64,000 nucleotides of DNA from Eustoma russellianum (taxonomy: Eukaryota > Streptophyta > Magnoliopsida > Gentianales > Gentianaceae), in NCBI GenBank assembly GCA_036186865.1, contig AP025040.1:30716413-30780412 (forward strand). Direction: 5' to 3'. The notes beneath the pieces were generated by a model, which saw nothing but the letters and a program-made list of their open reading frames with translations, searched no databases and had not been told where the DNA came from. The position numbers and the translations under genes are program-made. Position 1 is the stretch's first letter, and the number at the start of each line of letters is the position of its first letter. This document shows, piece by piece, positions 43,346-53,737 of this stretch.

Positions 43346-43358
43346 AAGGGGGATGGAA
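43346..43358 (+). other. Tek-B polypurine tract
   Basis: AAGGGGGATGGAA immediately before the 3' LTR (TGTTATGCCC), preceded by a slightly changed TTTCGAGAACGAAAC. Confidence 0.88.
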
Positions 43359-45658
43359 TGTTATGCCCCGCACCCTCCGTAGAATAGTTAAAGGATAAAA
43401 GGAAATTAACTGAGATTAGTGACAATTAATGGTAATGAATTAAGAATTAAAATTCCAGATTTATTAGTATTTATTGAGGGAATAAATATTAGAATTAATT
43501 AGTATTTAATTTAAAATTAAATATTTGAATTTAAACATTTATGATAAATGTGAAATAGGATATAATTTAGAAACTCCAATTTCATCCCTACCCTTATCAA
43601 AACTGACAAAACGTCAGTTTCTGATTCATTTCATCAGAAACGTCGACGCCATTCTCTCCCCCTCTCCTAAGGCAGTTTCTCCATCTCTTGCAACCCTAGG
43701 GAAGATTTTCGATTCGTTCTTCACTTGTTCCTAGGATTTTCTTCGAGTAATCACAGGCAAGTAACTTTCTTATGAGTTCTTACGATTTGCGAAAGAAAAA
43801 GGCTTATTTGTATATCAAAATGGATCACCATGCAGTAGTTTCTTTCCGTGAATCTATATGTGATTTATGTGTTTTGGTTTTGAGTTTTGGCCACTATATG
43901 TTGAAAATCGTTTGTTGTTGTTGTCGATTTGGTGGAATCTTGCAAATCCCAATCCCTTGAACCCTCTCTTTGTTGCTATTTTCGGTTGAGGGGAGAGGAG
44001 AGTGAAAGGTAGGATTTTTGAGTTTGTTTTGGTGGATTAATTGAGTGTTAGGCTTGAATCTTTGATTGGTATGCGTGTAGTGTTTCATTTGTAGTTTAAG
44101 CATGAGATTATAGCAGGAATTAGGCCTGGATTGATTGGGATGAAGTTTGGGATCAATTGGAGTTATGGTTATGCAGTTTCTGCAGAAATCGCAGAGTTTC
44201 TTTTCTGGAATCGTAGACATCGATCGATCGATGTGAGGGTATGAAGTACTTCGATCGGTCGATGTAGGGTATGATGTGAGGCAGAAAATATTCTGTTGGA
44301 CATCGATCGATCGATGTGAGGGTATGAAGTACTTTGATCGATCGATGTAGGGTATGATGTAAGACAGAAAGTTTTCTGATGGACATCGATCGATCGATGT
44401 GAGGGTATGAAGTGACATCGATCGATCGATGTAGGGGATGATGTTATACAATTTTGTGGGAAAATAGAGGAAGGAAAAGGGAAGCTAGAGGACCAATTTG
44501 GGGGGACACTAGAGGCTTCTTAGGACCTGATTGAGGTAGTGTAAGCCTTGGGAACACGACTTAGGATGGTAAATCAACGGTGAGGACTTCGTGGGGTATT
44601 TGAATTGAACTTCAACGTGAATGATCTAAGGGGTTAAGGATAGACGCTTGAGGCTTCGATAGGGTTCAAATGGAACGTGTGAGGAGGGTCTGCTCTATTC
44701 ATCATATCCTTGGTATGAACGTTTGTGTGAGGTAGGCTTAGTATGTGATGATACGCATGAATGTGTGAATGTGATGGGCCTCGAGTGATTGAAGGATGAG
44801 AAGTTGTGCATTCTTGCATCATGGCAATTGCATTTGCATTATGATTTGACAAGAGCGTGACACAGGGTATAAAGACAAGCTGTGGCACATTACAGGGTAT
44901 AAAGTTAAGCTGTGGTGCGTCACAGGGTATAAAGACAAGCTGTGGCCCACCACAGGGTATAAAGTTATGTGACCGGACATTGTGACATGCATAGCATCGT
45001 TTTGAAAAGAGAAGCATGATCATTTGGGTTCGCGTAGTGTAGTGCATATTTTGAACTGTCATGCATCATGAGAGTCGTTATGGTATGATTGATTTGAAAG
45101 TGAATTCGTTATTGAACTGTTTGTTACTTATATGTTCTTGTCCTTTGTTTTCTGTGGTGCTAGCAACTTATGATTTTTAAATTATACAAGACATGTGCCC
45201 CATCCACCTTTGATGTAGATATTACTCATGTCTTGCCATGTGTGATCCCGTATGTCTTATAAGCGGGTTACTTGCTAGCGTTTTTCGCTTAGAGTTCTAC
45301 TCGTTGTCTTGCAGATAAGGCTGAGTATGATATGATATTCATAGAAGACGACGGCGAGTGGGCTGAGTGGGATGCTTAAAGTTCCTATTGGGAATTATTT
45401 AGACTGTTTCTTATTATCTTAGCTTTCTTTCATTCGCTTGAGGATTTAGTTGGCTACTACCATGAACAATCTTTTGTAAACACACTACATCTTGATGTAC
45501 GAATTTGATGGTTTAGATTTTATTTTGCACATGTCTCCGTGCTTATTCTCTTACGTCATTGATGATGTGTATTTGAGAGATGAGACGTCTTGTAGTCTTC
45601 TCAGTAGGCTACGACGGGTGCACCAGTTCGGATCCGCTGTCTGGGTCGGGGCGCTACA
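43359..45658 (+). repeat. Tek-B 3' LTR
   Basis: 2,300 bp, ends GGGGCGCTACA. It carries fewer ATCGATCG units (44214-44440) and only four hairpin/TATAAA units (44853-44966) than the 5' LTR. The intron-like module and mini-ORF are at 45250-45379. Confidence 0.93.
45250..45379 (+). other. Intron-like module and acidic mini-ORF, Tek-B 3' LTR
   Basis: GTATGT to GTCTTGCAG (45250-45314, 65 nt), then AEYDMIFIEDDGEWAEWDA and TAA at 45377-45379. Against Tek-C (38127 onward), most nucleotide differences are at third codon positions or conservative (D/E, M/L). Confidence 0.42.
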
Positions 45659-45839
45659 GTTATATTCTAAAATACCCACTTAACGGGCGCGTGTGCATCA
45701 CGTCCGGTGACAAAAATTTACAAAAATGCTATTTTTTCATCAGTCCAAAAGCATAGGGGAGTTAAGTATGTAATCTTGAACACCAGGAGGGCAATCAAAC
45801 GAATAGCCAAAATACAAGGGGGCAAAATGTGATTTTTCC
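45659..45839 (-). mobile_element. MULE-M right terminal inverted repeat
   Basis: 181 bp whose reverse complement starts GGAAAAATCACATTTTGCCC and follows the left repeat in order. It begins with GTTAT, the right target duplication of Tek-B, so Tek-B sits at the inner edge of this repeat. It ends at 45839 against the 9-bp duplication. Confidence 0.82.
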
Positions 45840-45848
45840 TACGTTTTA
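45840..45848. repeat. MULE-M target duplication, right copy
   Basis: TACGTTTTA; matches TACGCTTTA at 16095-16103 in 8 of 9 bases. The difference is C versus T. Confidence 0.8.
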
Positions 45849-45969
45849 TGTTGTCTATCATTAATCTAGTTTTACCATCTTCTACTGCAATGTAATCAAA
45901 CGATGGATCCGTCGCTATTTTCTATGAGTAGATCTAACCTCGTTTTCCGTTGCGTAAATGGAAGGTCAT
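45849..45969. other. Short unassigned spacer
   Basis: 121 bp of flanking DNA between MULE-M and the Tek-G LTR. No feature recognised. Confidence 0.6.
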
Positions 45970-47365
45970 TGTTACACCCGTGCCTTGGGGTAAACAAAAG
46001 AAAAAGAAAAATAAATTAAATAAATAATAATTATAACATAAATCCTAAATTAAATAGGATTTGAAAAATATGATATACTTTACATGGAATCTAAATCCTA
46101 TCCTAACTAAGATATTCTTAAAGCTTATCATACCGTTTAATTAACCCTAAACTAAACCCTATATATTTCTATAAGCCAGCCGCCTCCCTCACGCAAAAAA
46201 AAAAAGAAGAGAAAAAGGTGCAAGCGGCTGCACCCCTTCAATCTTCAGCGCCGTCATCAACTATTTTGATTTTCTTTGTTGCTTCTATCGGCCAAAGCAG
46301 CACAAAAAGGAAATAGAGGGTTTGTTTGGTCCAACATCTAATCCATTTTGTATATGGTATAGTATCGCAACCGATGTAAGTAATCTCCCTATACTTGCTT
46401 TTTTTTGTGAAAATTCTATATGTTTATGTTCGTAATAAAATTGGATCATGCATGAGTGTTATTGAATGCATAGTTGTATGAATTCTTTGTATATATTGTA
46501 TATGAGTGATACAAATCGTATATGTTATACTTAATAATTGTGTGCGCTCTAAATATGTATATTTGTAGTGTTGATGGCCGAATTGGCTGAGTGACCAATG
46601 GCCCCTATATGTGCACGATGTATCTGTGTAAAATTGTTGTGGTATGTATGCATAATTATTTAATGCTATGAGTTAAACAAGGTGTTGCAACATTTTGATA
46701 TTTTTGTATATCAAAACGTGAGGTGGAATGCAACATTTTAAAGGAATAGATTTTGAAAAGTTCGTGTGCTAAAATGTAACAATTTTAGAATTCATTCCAT
46801 CTCAGATTCGACGGGCAATTGTTGTGGTACTTAATGATGTGGTACTCCTCAAATGGTTGCAACTTTCAGTAATAAAATAACAGGCCGTGTTTATGTATGT
46901 ATATATGCGTATGTATGGATGTCGCATTTGAAAAAGTGCACTGGCCGAAATTTGATTACAAATGTTAGGAGGAAATTCGGCCAGTGGGTTAGTAGATTTG
47001 CATACATGCCATATTAATATAATATAAGCTATGTATGTTACATATATTTAATATAAATATAATAATAAAGATTGCACAGTGGCTATGTTCATATATGCAT
47101 GAACGAAATTTCTGGCCATTAAATATAATATTTCAATAGTTTCGCAGTTGCAAATGTGTTGGATTTATAAAATTAAAAGTAAGGCATTGCTTTGGAAACT
47201 GGCCGAAAGGGCCAAATGTTTGAAAGTGCAATCTTTAATCATTTATATGAATATTGAAATTATATATATATATATATGTATATACATATATACATATATA
47301 TATATACACACACATATATATATATAGATATAGATATATATATATATATATACACACATATAATA
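45970..47365 (+). mobile_element. Tek-G 5' LTR, left part
   Basis: Begins TGTTACACCCG and, taken with 53700-54993, forms an LTR of about 2.7 kb ending GGGTCGCTACA before a Met primer site, so it is the 5' LTR of a further Gypsy element. The U3 part shows no coding. The AT/CA microsatellite at 47259-47365 is where LINE-b inserted. Confidence 0.85.
47259..47365. repeat. TA/CA microsatellite at LINE-b 5' junction
   Basis: Runs of TATA, TACATA and ACACAC. A similar repeat follows LINE-b at 53703-53739. The LINE target duplication therefore lies in simple sequence and its exact bases cannot be fixed. Confidence 0.9.
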
Positions 47366-47558
47366 GAATGGCGATCACGTCAGGGCGACCTTGCTGACGG
47401 CGGCGGCATCATGCCGCCATCCTCATCTCGCTGCTATCGTTGGATATTCTCCAGCCCTCCTACGCGATTCTCCAGTTTTGATCATTCCTCGTTTATACGA
47501 AAGTTGCAATCTTCACCGCCAAATATTCCATTGGCAAGTTTTATGCTACGTCTCGATC

Positions 47559-48858
47559 ATGGATCCGCAAAAGACCTACGCATCATTGTTCAAGCCACAA
47601 TCACCACTTCTCCCTCCGCGCGAAATCACGAAATATAAAGGCGTTCCTGCAATCAAATTTACACGCGAGGAGGTATCCGCATTATCATCCACTTTTCACA
47701 ATTGCCTGGTAGGCACTTTCTGGTATGGCCGGCCTAAATTGGATGCTATACGTAAATGTTTTGATAGGATCGGCTTTTCTGCTGCTGTAAAAATTACCTT
47801 GCTAGATCCAACTCATATCTTGCTGAATTTTGATGCTGAGATTGATTATTATCGTTGTTTTTCACGACGCACATGGACTGTCCTTGGATATCATATGAGG
47901 GTTACAAAGTGGACCTATGATTTTGATCCAAAGATTGATGTATCTATTGTTCCCGTTTGGATATCGCTGCCCGGCTTGCCGGTGTATTTACACAAGCAAG
48001 AAGCTTTATTTGAAATAGCACGCATGATAGGCACTCCATTACGTTCAGACGCTTCCACCATGGGTTTATTGCGGCCCTCAGTTGCTAGGATATGTATTGA
48101 GATAGATGTTTCGAAGGATCTCCCACAGAAATTATATATACAAAGTGATGATTATCATTTCTTTCAGCCAGTAGAATATGAAAATCTCCCGGGATACTGC
48201 AGTTCATGTCGTCTGCTAGGACACTCTACGTCTGCATGTAAAAAGGATATTATGCATGATGACAACCCTACGGAGCCTGTTCTCACACGTACCCACTCTA
48301 AGCAGATCTCTAAACCGGCACAAAGATGGACACCAATCAAACCAGCACCTCCACAAGAGCCACAGGTCCATCTGCATCCATCACCAATGCCTCCATTGTC
48401 TGATGGAAATCAACAACCCACAGTAGAAGTATTGGCAGCAAATCATAATCTACATCACAACATGCACCAACTGGAATCGGAGGATATTGACACAGTTATC
48501 AAGATTTCTGAACAACAAGACCTCACAAGACTCGTTTCTGCACCAGTGGACCCGCTTCCCCAACCAACGTATTCCTGTTCTCCACGCTCCGGCCATGCCT
48601 CAGATACAGAGGCAACTCATTTTGATACACTTGATGAAAATCCAGATTTTACTGATGCGGCACAAGATATATCAAAAAAGGATGCAACATACAATGCCAT
48701 CTTGCCAGCCAGACCCATCAAGCCAAACACCTGTGCTGGATATTGTCGTCTATAATCAAAAACGTCACCGCACTAAGAAAAAAGATATGCCAAGACCTCC
48801 ACCATCAGGAATTATAACGCAGTCCTCTTCAAACTTAGAGCCTACGTCTCCAAGATGA
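47559..48858 (+). pseudogene. LINE-b ORF1 (nucleic-acid-binding protein)
   Basis: The likely start is ATG 47559 (MDPQKTYASLFKP); the frame is open further upstream from 47391. Residues about 30-160 resemble DUF4283 (FDRIGFSAAVKITLLDPTHI, PVWISLPGLPVYLH). A single CCHC knuckle CSSCRLLGHSTSAC follows, then a Pro/Gln-rich tail. The frame closes at 48755, but the basic tail YNQKRHRTKKKDMPRPPPSG lies in another frame ending at 48858, so a frameshift near 48700 is likely. In that frame the stop overlaps the ORF2 ATG. ORF1 would coat LINE RNA. Confidence 0.85.
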
Positions 48859-50030
48859 ATTGCTTAACATGGAATATGAGGGGTTTGCGCACCTCCTATC
48901 AACGTGTGCAATATTTGGTGCGAAAGCATCACATTCACTTGCTAGTAATAATTGAACCAAAGTTGCCTGACACCAAAATGCAGTATTACAGACTAAAGCT
49001 AGGATTTGCCCAAGCTGTTTCTTCGTCGGATCATAATATCTGGTTTTTCTGGTCTCCGTCTCTACTGCACCAAGTTGACCTCAGACATGGGCATCGTTTC
49101 ATATCATTCTGTTTTAAATGGATTCCTTCGGGACAGCATTTCTGGTTTACAGCGGTATATGGCCCACACACCATGCTGGCGCGTAGAGAAATGTGGGCAT
49201 CTTTAGAGGAATTTTCACAAAACATTCAACATCCTTGGTTTATAGGGGGTGACTTTAACACATTTGCTTCCTTAGATGAACATCATGGCGCATCGGCACC
49301 TTCTGTACGTCAGACCACAGATTTTGCTCAGTGGATCAATGCATCTGGTCTGATGGAATTGCCCTATCAAGGATCAAAGTACACTTGGACAAACGGACGG
49401 GGAATGGGAAAGGTAAGTAGATGGCTGGATAGATTCCTATGTTCACCAACCTTTCGTGATTGGTTTGATACTCTTCTTGTTCAACATCTAAATCGTGCAA
49501 CATCAGACCATGCGCCATTACTACTTACATGTCGCGATTCTACTATTTTGGGGCCACGATCTTTTCGGTTTTTAGATGTTTGGCTTACTCATCCGGACTT
49601 TCTGAAATTTGTTCAACACACATGGAACTCCTATCCTACAACGGGTGGTATGCGAGGACTTTATCGCAAGCTGCAGCAATTAAAATATGATCTGCGTCAA
49701 TGGAACAAAACGATCTTTGGTAACATTTTTGATTCGGTTGCTGAAGCAGAATTGACAGCAATTCAGGCGGAGACAATATATGATGCTAACCCCACGGATA
49801 TTAATCGTCAGAATTATCACCTGGCTAAAGCAAAAGTGCAGCTAGCTCAGTCTCGTGTATGTCAGTTTTGGCAGCAAAAGGCAAGAATAAACTAGATACG
49901 CGATGGAGACGCAAACACATCATATTTTCATAATATAGTCAAGGATAAACGGCTAAAGCAACGAATAAATCGGATTAAATCTGTCAATGGTTTAGAGTAT
50001 GATCAAGACGCAGATACACAGGCTGAAGCA
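48855..50030 (+). pseudogene. LINE-b ORF2, endonuclease part
   Basis: ATG 48855 starts MNCLTWNMRGL, the first motif of the APE-type endonuclease. Then IIEPKL (catalytic Glu), FTAVYGPH, WFIGGDFNTF, SKYTWTNGR and SDHAPLLL (catalytic Asp-His). It nicks target DNA for target-primed reverse transcription. A TAG at 49893-49895 stands where Trp is expected in the linker before RDGDANTSYFHN. The frame continues unshifted into the RT at 50031. Confidence 0.92.
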
Positions 50031-51600
50031 GTGTCATTTTATACAATGCTTTTTCAAGCGGAGCCCGTGGCACATACATCTGAAATCTTGCAGTATATCT
50101 CCCCACTGATCACGTCTGCATATAATGACATGTTGATTGCAATACCTCAACTTGTAGAAGTCAAACAAGCAGTATGGGACCTTAGTCCAACCAGCGTTGC
50201 AGGTCCGGACGGCTATAATGGTAGATTTTATAGAGCCTGTTGGGAGATTATACAAGCTGATGTTCTAAAAGCCGTACAAGAATTCTTTATTGGTATAAGA
50301 ATACCCGTGGCCATGGCAGCATCATTAATCACGTTAATCCCAAAGGTACAAACACTAGAAACATTTGCAGACTTCCGGCCAATATGTCTCACAAATTTCA
50401 TCTCCAAGGTAGTCACGCGACTCATCTCTTCGCGCCTAGCACCACTGCTACCTAAACTGATATCACCAGAGCAGTCTGGATTTATGCCTGGGAGGGGTAT
50501 ATCTGAACAGATTTTAATGGCAAAGGAAATGGTACATATACTGGATAAGCTGCAGAGGGGAGGTCGGGCAATCGTCACGCTAGATATGGCCAAAGCTTTT
50601 GATAGAGTAAGTTGGGACTATCTTCGACTTCTATTATTGAAAATGGGCTTTCATCCATTCTTTGTTCGTCTTGTGCTCAATAACCTGGCAGCCACAAAAT
50701 GTTCGGTATTAATTAATGGCAAACCCAGCGGGTTTTTTAGTCCTGGCCGCGGGGTCAAGCAGGGAGACCCCTTGTCACCCATTTTGTTCATACTAGCTTC
50801 GGAAGGATTTAGTCGAGGTTTAAAGTCATTGACGGCTAATAACAGGATCTGTGGATTCAAGGATGGTAGAATAGCTACACTCTCTCACTTGGGTTATGCT
50901 AATGATTTACTCATTTTCTTAAGTGCAACATCAAGGAATTTGCGAAGATTCATTGATTTTCTACACATATATCAACAAGCTTCTGGACAGCAGGTAAACT
51001 TTAGAAAAAGCATGGTCATCGTCGGCAGCAATCAGAATGGACAGCAAATTGCAAACCTACTAGGTATGCGGCTCTCCACTTTGCCAATGAGATACCTCGG
51101 AGCACCAATACACAAAGGAATTTGTCGTAATCTTCACTGCGAAACTCTACTTCAACATTTTGACACACGACTACAGGGTTGGTCCGCGAAACTTTTAAAT
51201 GCAGCAGGACGGCTCACTCTTATAAAATCTACTCTCTCATCCATTCCACCACATATAATAGCGGTGTCTAAACTGCCATCTAGCATTATAAAAGAGCTAG
51301 AGAAAAAGATGGCAAATTTCTTTTGTGCAGGCAAACATCACTGGAGATCTTGGCATGATCTATGTTTCCCTACATCAGAGGGTGGTCTGGGGGTTCAATC
51401 ATTGCCTTCATTGCAACGTGCGTTTGACTGTAAAATTTGGTGGGTATATCAGCAAGGTTCAACACTTTGGGCATCATATATGCAACAAAAATATGGTAGG
51501 CGGAGTCATTACCATCCTTTAATATATGATTCTTCAGTCTGGAAGAGAATTTGCAAGGCACACGCGTTTTGCCAAGACAGAGTGGTGCACAAACACACAT
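50031..51600 (+). pseudogene. LINE-b ORF2, reverse transcriptase
   Basis: RT motifs in order: AGPDGYNGRFYRACW, LITLIPK, DFRPICLTNFISK, SGFMPGRGI, TLDMAKAFDRVSWD (motif A), GRGVKQGDPLSPILF (motif B), then GYANDLLIF at motif C. The expected FADD/YADD reads YAND, with the first Asp replaced by Asn, which should abolish polymerase activity. The region continues to LGAPIH and WHDLCFPTSEGGLGV. The frame ends at 51656, with a frameshift to the next segment near 51590. Confidence 0.92.
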
Positions 51601-52728
51601 GGAACTCAGTGGCTTCCAGACCAAAACGGACAATTTACTCTTCGGACTGCGTATGAAGAATGCCGTCAGCGGAGGGCAGCTCTACGTAGCTGTAAATATA
51701 TTTGGTGGCAAGGTATTCCTAATGCTTCTAATGTCTTCTTGTGGAAACTATATAATGGGGCATTACCATTACCAGAAAACTTGACGAAATTCTCGATTTC
51801 GCTACCTTCTCAATGCCCGTTTTGTCGCAACTCATCAAGTGACATCAATCATTTATTTGTTCACTGTCCGATGATTGCTTTGATTTGGCACACCTACAGC
51901 ACGCTTATGGGTGGACCACGATACTCAGTACTCTCCTTTCGTTCTCATCTTATGCAATGGTGGCTGCAATCCTCTTCTTCGTCGATGCGAGGGCAGCTAC
52001 ATGTTGTTATTCCCTATGTAATCAGCTGGAACATATGGAAAGAATACGCAGGGATCACTTTTGGCCAGGAAACATATAGCTACCACCGACTGGGTGAGCG
52101 AATTCGCATGGATGTATACAGTTGGTGTGAAACGGTCTCTGGCAAGCGCTTTGCTTCCACATTACCAACTTTGGTGTCACTTGGTTTGTCTCCGCCTATG
52201 CGCTCACGTAGAATAATAATAGTACGATGGCATCCTCCGCCATCGAGCAGATTAAAACTGAATATCGATGCCTCGGCTGGAAGGACAAAAGCGACTGCAT
52301 GAGCCATTCTGCGTAATTCTTCGGGTACATTGCAAGAGGCAATAACGTTTACACTGCCTAAATTAACGCCTTTGAGAGCAAAGTTGCAAGCTATACTATA
52401 CTCGATCATCTATTTCTCTTGTAGTCATGCAGACCTTCTTATTGAGACAGACTGCATTTCCATAACGCATATGCTAGGCAATCGTGCCATACATACAGGA
52501 GACCTGGGAAAAGAACTGCACCAACTACGGACATTCTTGCACTTGACGAATTCTGCGTTATCTTACAGTCCACGGGAATCAAATTCTGTAGCACATCATC
52601 TTGCAGCGTACGCTATGCAAAACCCCAGTTTCAATCGCTTCACGGCTTTAAGAGACCTCCCACCAGTGGCTAGGGGCTGCCTTCTCACTGACTTCTCCAC
52701 GCCATATTTACGAGATGGAAACAGCTAA
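51600..52728 (+). pseudogene. LINE-b ORF2, zf-RVT and RNase H tail
   Basis: In the shifted frame: WNTHGTQ and FTLRTAYEECRQ, then the zf-RVT zinc module (KYIWWQGIPNASNVFLWK, CPFCRNSSSDINHLFVHC). RNase H follows: KLNIDAS (first Asp), then an in-frame TGA at 52300-52302, AILRNSSG, LLIETDC (Asp) and YSPRESNSVAHHLA. Stop at 52728. RNase H would remove the RNA strand after reverse transcription. Confidence 0.88.
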
Positions 52729-52738
52729 CTTCTACATA

Positions 52739-52770
52739 ACTGCCTGTATCATCCTTATGATACAGGCAGT
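52739..52770 (+). other. LINE-b 3' hairpin 1
   Basis: Perfect 13-bp stem ACTGCCTGTATCA (52739-52751) with TGATACAGGCAGT (52758-52770), 6-nt loop. Confidence 0.85.
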
Positions 52771-53005
52771 ACGGGTACACTGCTCTATTTTTTATATCTC
52801 AGTTTCCTCTTGCTTAGCACCCTTTTTACGTAATGCATGTAACGGGCTGACAATGTTGCGAGGAACTTCTGCTATGGAGTATTATTATGCTGTCGTTTGG
52901 ACTTTAATGATACTGCTCATCAACTCTGGATGGTTGGCTCGATGCTGCCTATCACGGACTACTCCATTTCATATTGGCGGGATGGACATGGCACACGTTC
53001 CTACA

Positions 53006-53037
53006 ACTGCCTGTATCTCCTCTATGATACAGGCAGT
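53006..53037 (+). other. LINE-b 3' hairpin 2
   Basis: 12-bp stem ACTGCCTGTATC (53006-53017) with GATACAGGCAGT (53026-53037), 8-nt loop. Confidence 0.85.
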
Positions 53038-53199
53038 ACGGGTACACTACTCTTTTCTTTATATTTCATTCCCGTCATGTTTAACATCATTTTATCGACA
53101 TGCATGTAATGGGCTGACAATGTTGCGAGGCACTTCCGCTATGGAGTATCCTGCTGTCCTATATTGGACTCTCATGCCTCGGCTCATCATCTTCGCGTT

Positions 53200-53230
53200 G
53201 TTGCCTGTATTCAGCAAGAATACAGGCAAC
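53200..53230 (+). other. LINE-b 3' hairpin 3
   Basis: 13-bp stem GTTGCCTGTATTC (53200-53212) with GAATACAGGCAAC (53218-53230), loop AGCAA. Relative to hairpins 1 and 2, outer pairs A-T and C-G have become G-C and T-A, with pairing kept. Confidence 0.85.
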
Positions 53231-53679
53231 GTCGGTATGTTCTTCTTCCGCATGCTTCCTCTTTCACAGCGGCTGTTTTTCAACAATTCTAATCCTGCCT
53301 TTTCGTTTGATTGCCGAATCACTCAAATTCGGATGAGGACCACCGATGGCACACACAGCAATGTACGTGGACATTCATTGAACCCGCAACACTGGCGTAT
53401 ACTAGTTCAAGAGAACTTTTATGCAGCACCATCCAGCACTAGCACTCCTTTTGTTATGTACCATTCATTATACCACCATCTTAATCATATAAATATGTAC
53501 GCTTTTTCCTTAGCCAAGGTTTTATCCACAAGGATGGTTTTACTTGGCAAGGTTTTAATGCGGCATATCATATATGATTGGAGGTTGGACATTATATCTT
53601 TTTTGTACCCACGATTTTCATTCGATGACTTTATCATGTAATATGGTCTTTCTCCTCCACCATAAGTGAGGAGTCCTCT

Positions 53680-53685
53680 AATAAA
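53680..53685 (+). promoter_or_regulatory. LINE-b polyadenylation signal
   Basis: AATAAA about 15 bases before the terminal AAAAGAAAA tail, where LINE-b meets the TA repeat. Confidence 0.7.
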
Positions 53686-53699
53686 ATTCTGCCATTAAA

Positions 53700-53704
53700 A
53701 GAAA

Positions 53705-53737
<33 letters not shown>

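Larger units (their letters stand above)
25892..45658 (+). mobile_element. Tek-B: Gypsy chromovirus, split by Tek-C
   Basis: A full-length element of about 9.65 kb once the nested Tek-C is removed. LTRs are at 25892-28366 (plus one base at 38481) and 43359-45658. The flanks TTTAT (25887-25891) and GTTAT (45659-45663) are a 5-bp target duplication with one mismatch. Internal order: Gag, protease, RT, RNase H, integrase, chromodomain, the Ty3/Gypsy order. Coding is broken by several stops, frameshifts and a 46-bp duplication. Confidence 0.92.
52690..53240 (+). repeat. Tandem duplication in LINE-b 3' region, 267-bp period
   Basis: The block at 52741 onward recurs at 53008 onward (267 bp later), and a partial third unit begins near 53200. 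Conserved parts include the hairpins and 'gggctgacaatgttgcgagg'. Because 267 = 3 x 89, a plus-strand frame (52715-53641, 308 codons) stays open and contains the 89-residue repeat (NACNGLTMLRGTSAMEY twice). The frame overlaps the RNase H end and has no known domain. Confidence 0.85.
47366..53699 (+). mobile_element. LINE-b: near full-length L1-type LINE
   Basis: About 6.3 kb with ORF1, ORF2 (endonuclease, RT, zf-RVT, RNase H) and a 3' region with AATAAA (53680) and a short A tail. No LTRs. It is inserted into a TA microsatellite inside the Tek-G LTR. Full coding layout with one nonsense codon and a few frameshifts per ORF. The C-terminal RNase H is typical of a subset of plant L1 LINEs. Confidence 0.93.

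Noticed and set aside
52715..53641. 308-codon frame as a membrane protein gene
   Set aside because: It lies in the LINE 3' region, overlaps ORF2, and is kept open by an in-frame tandem duplication; kept only as a low-weight finding.
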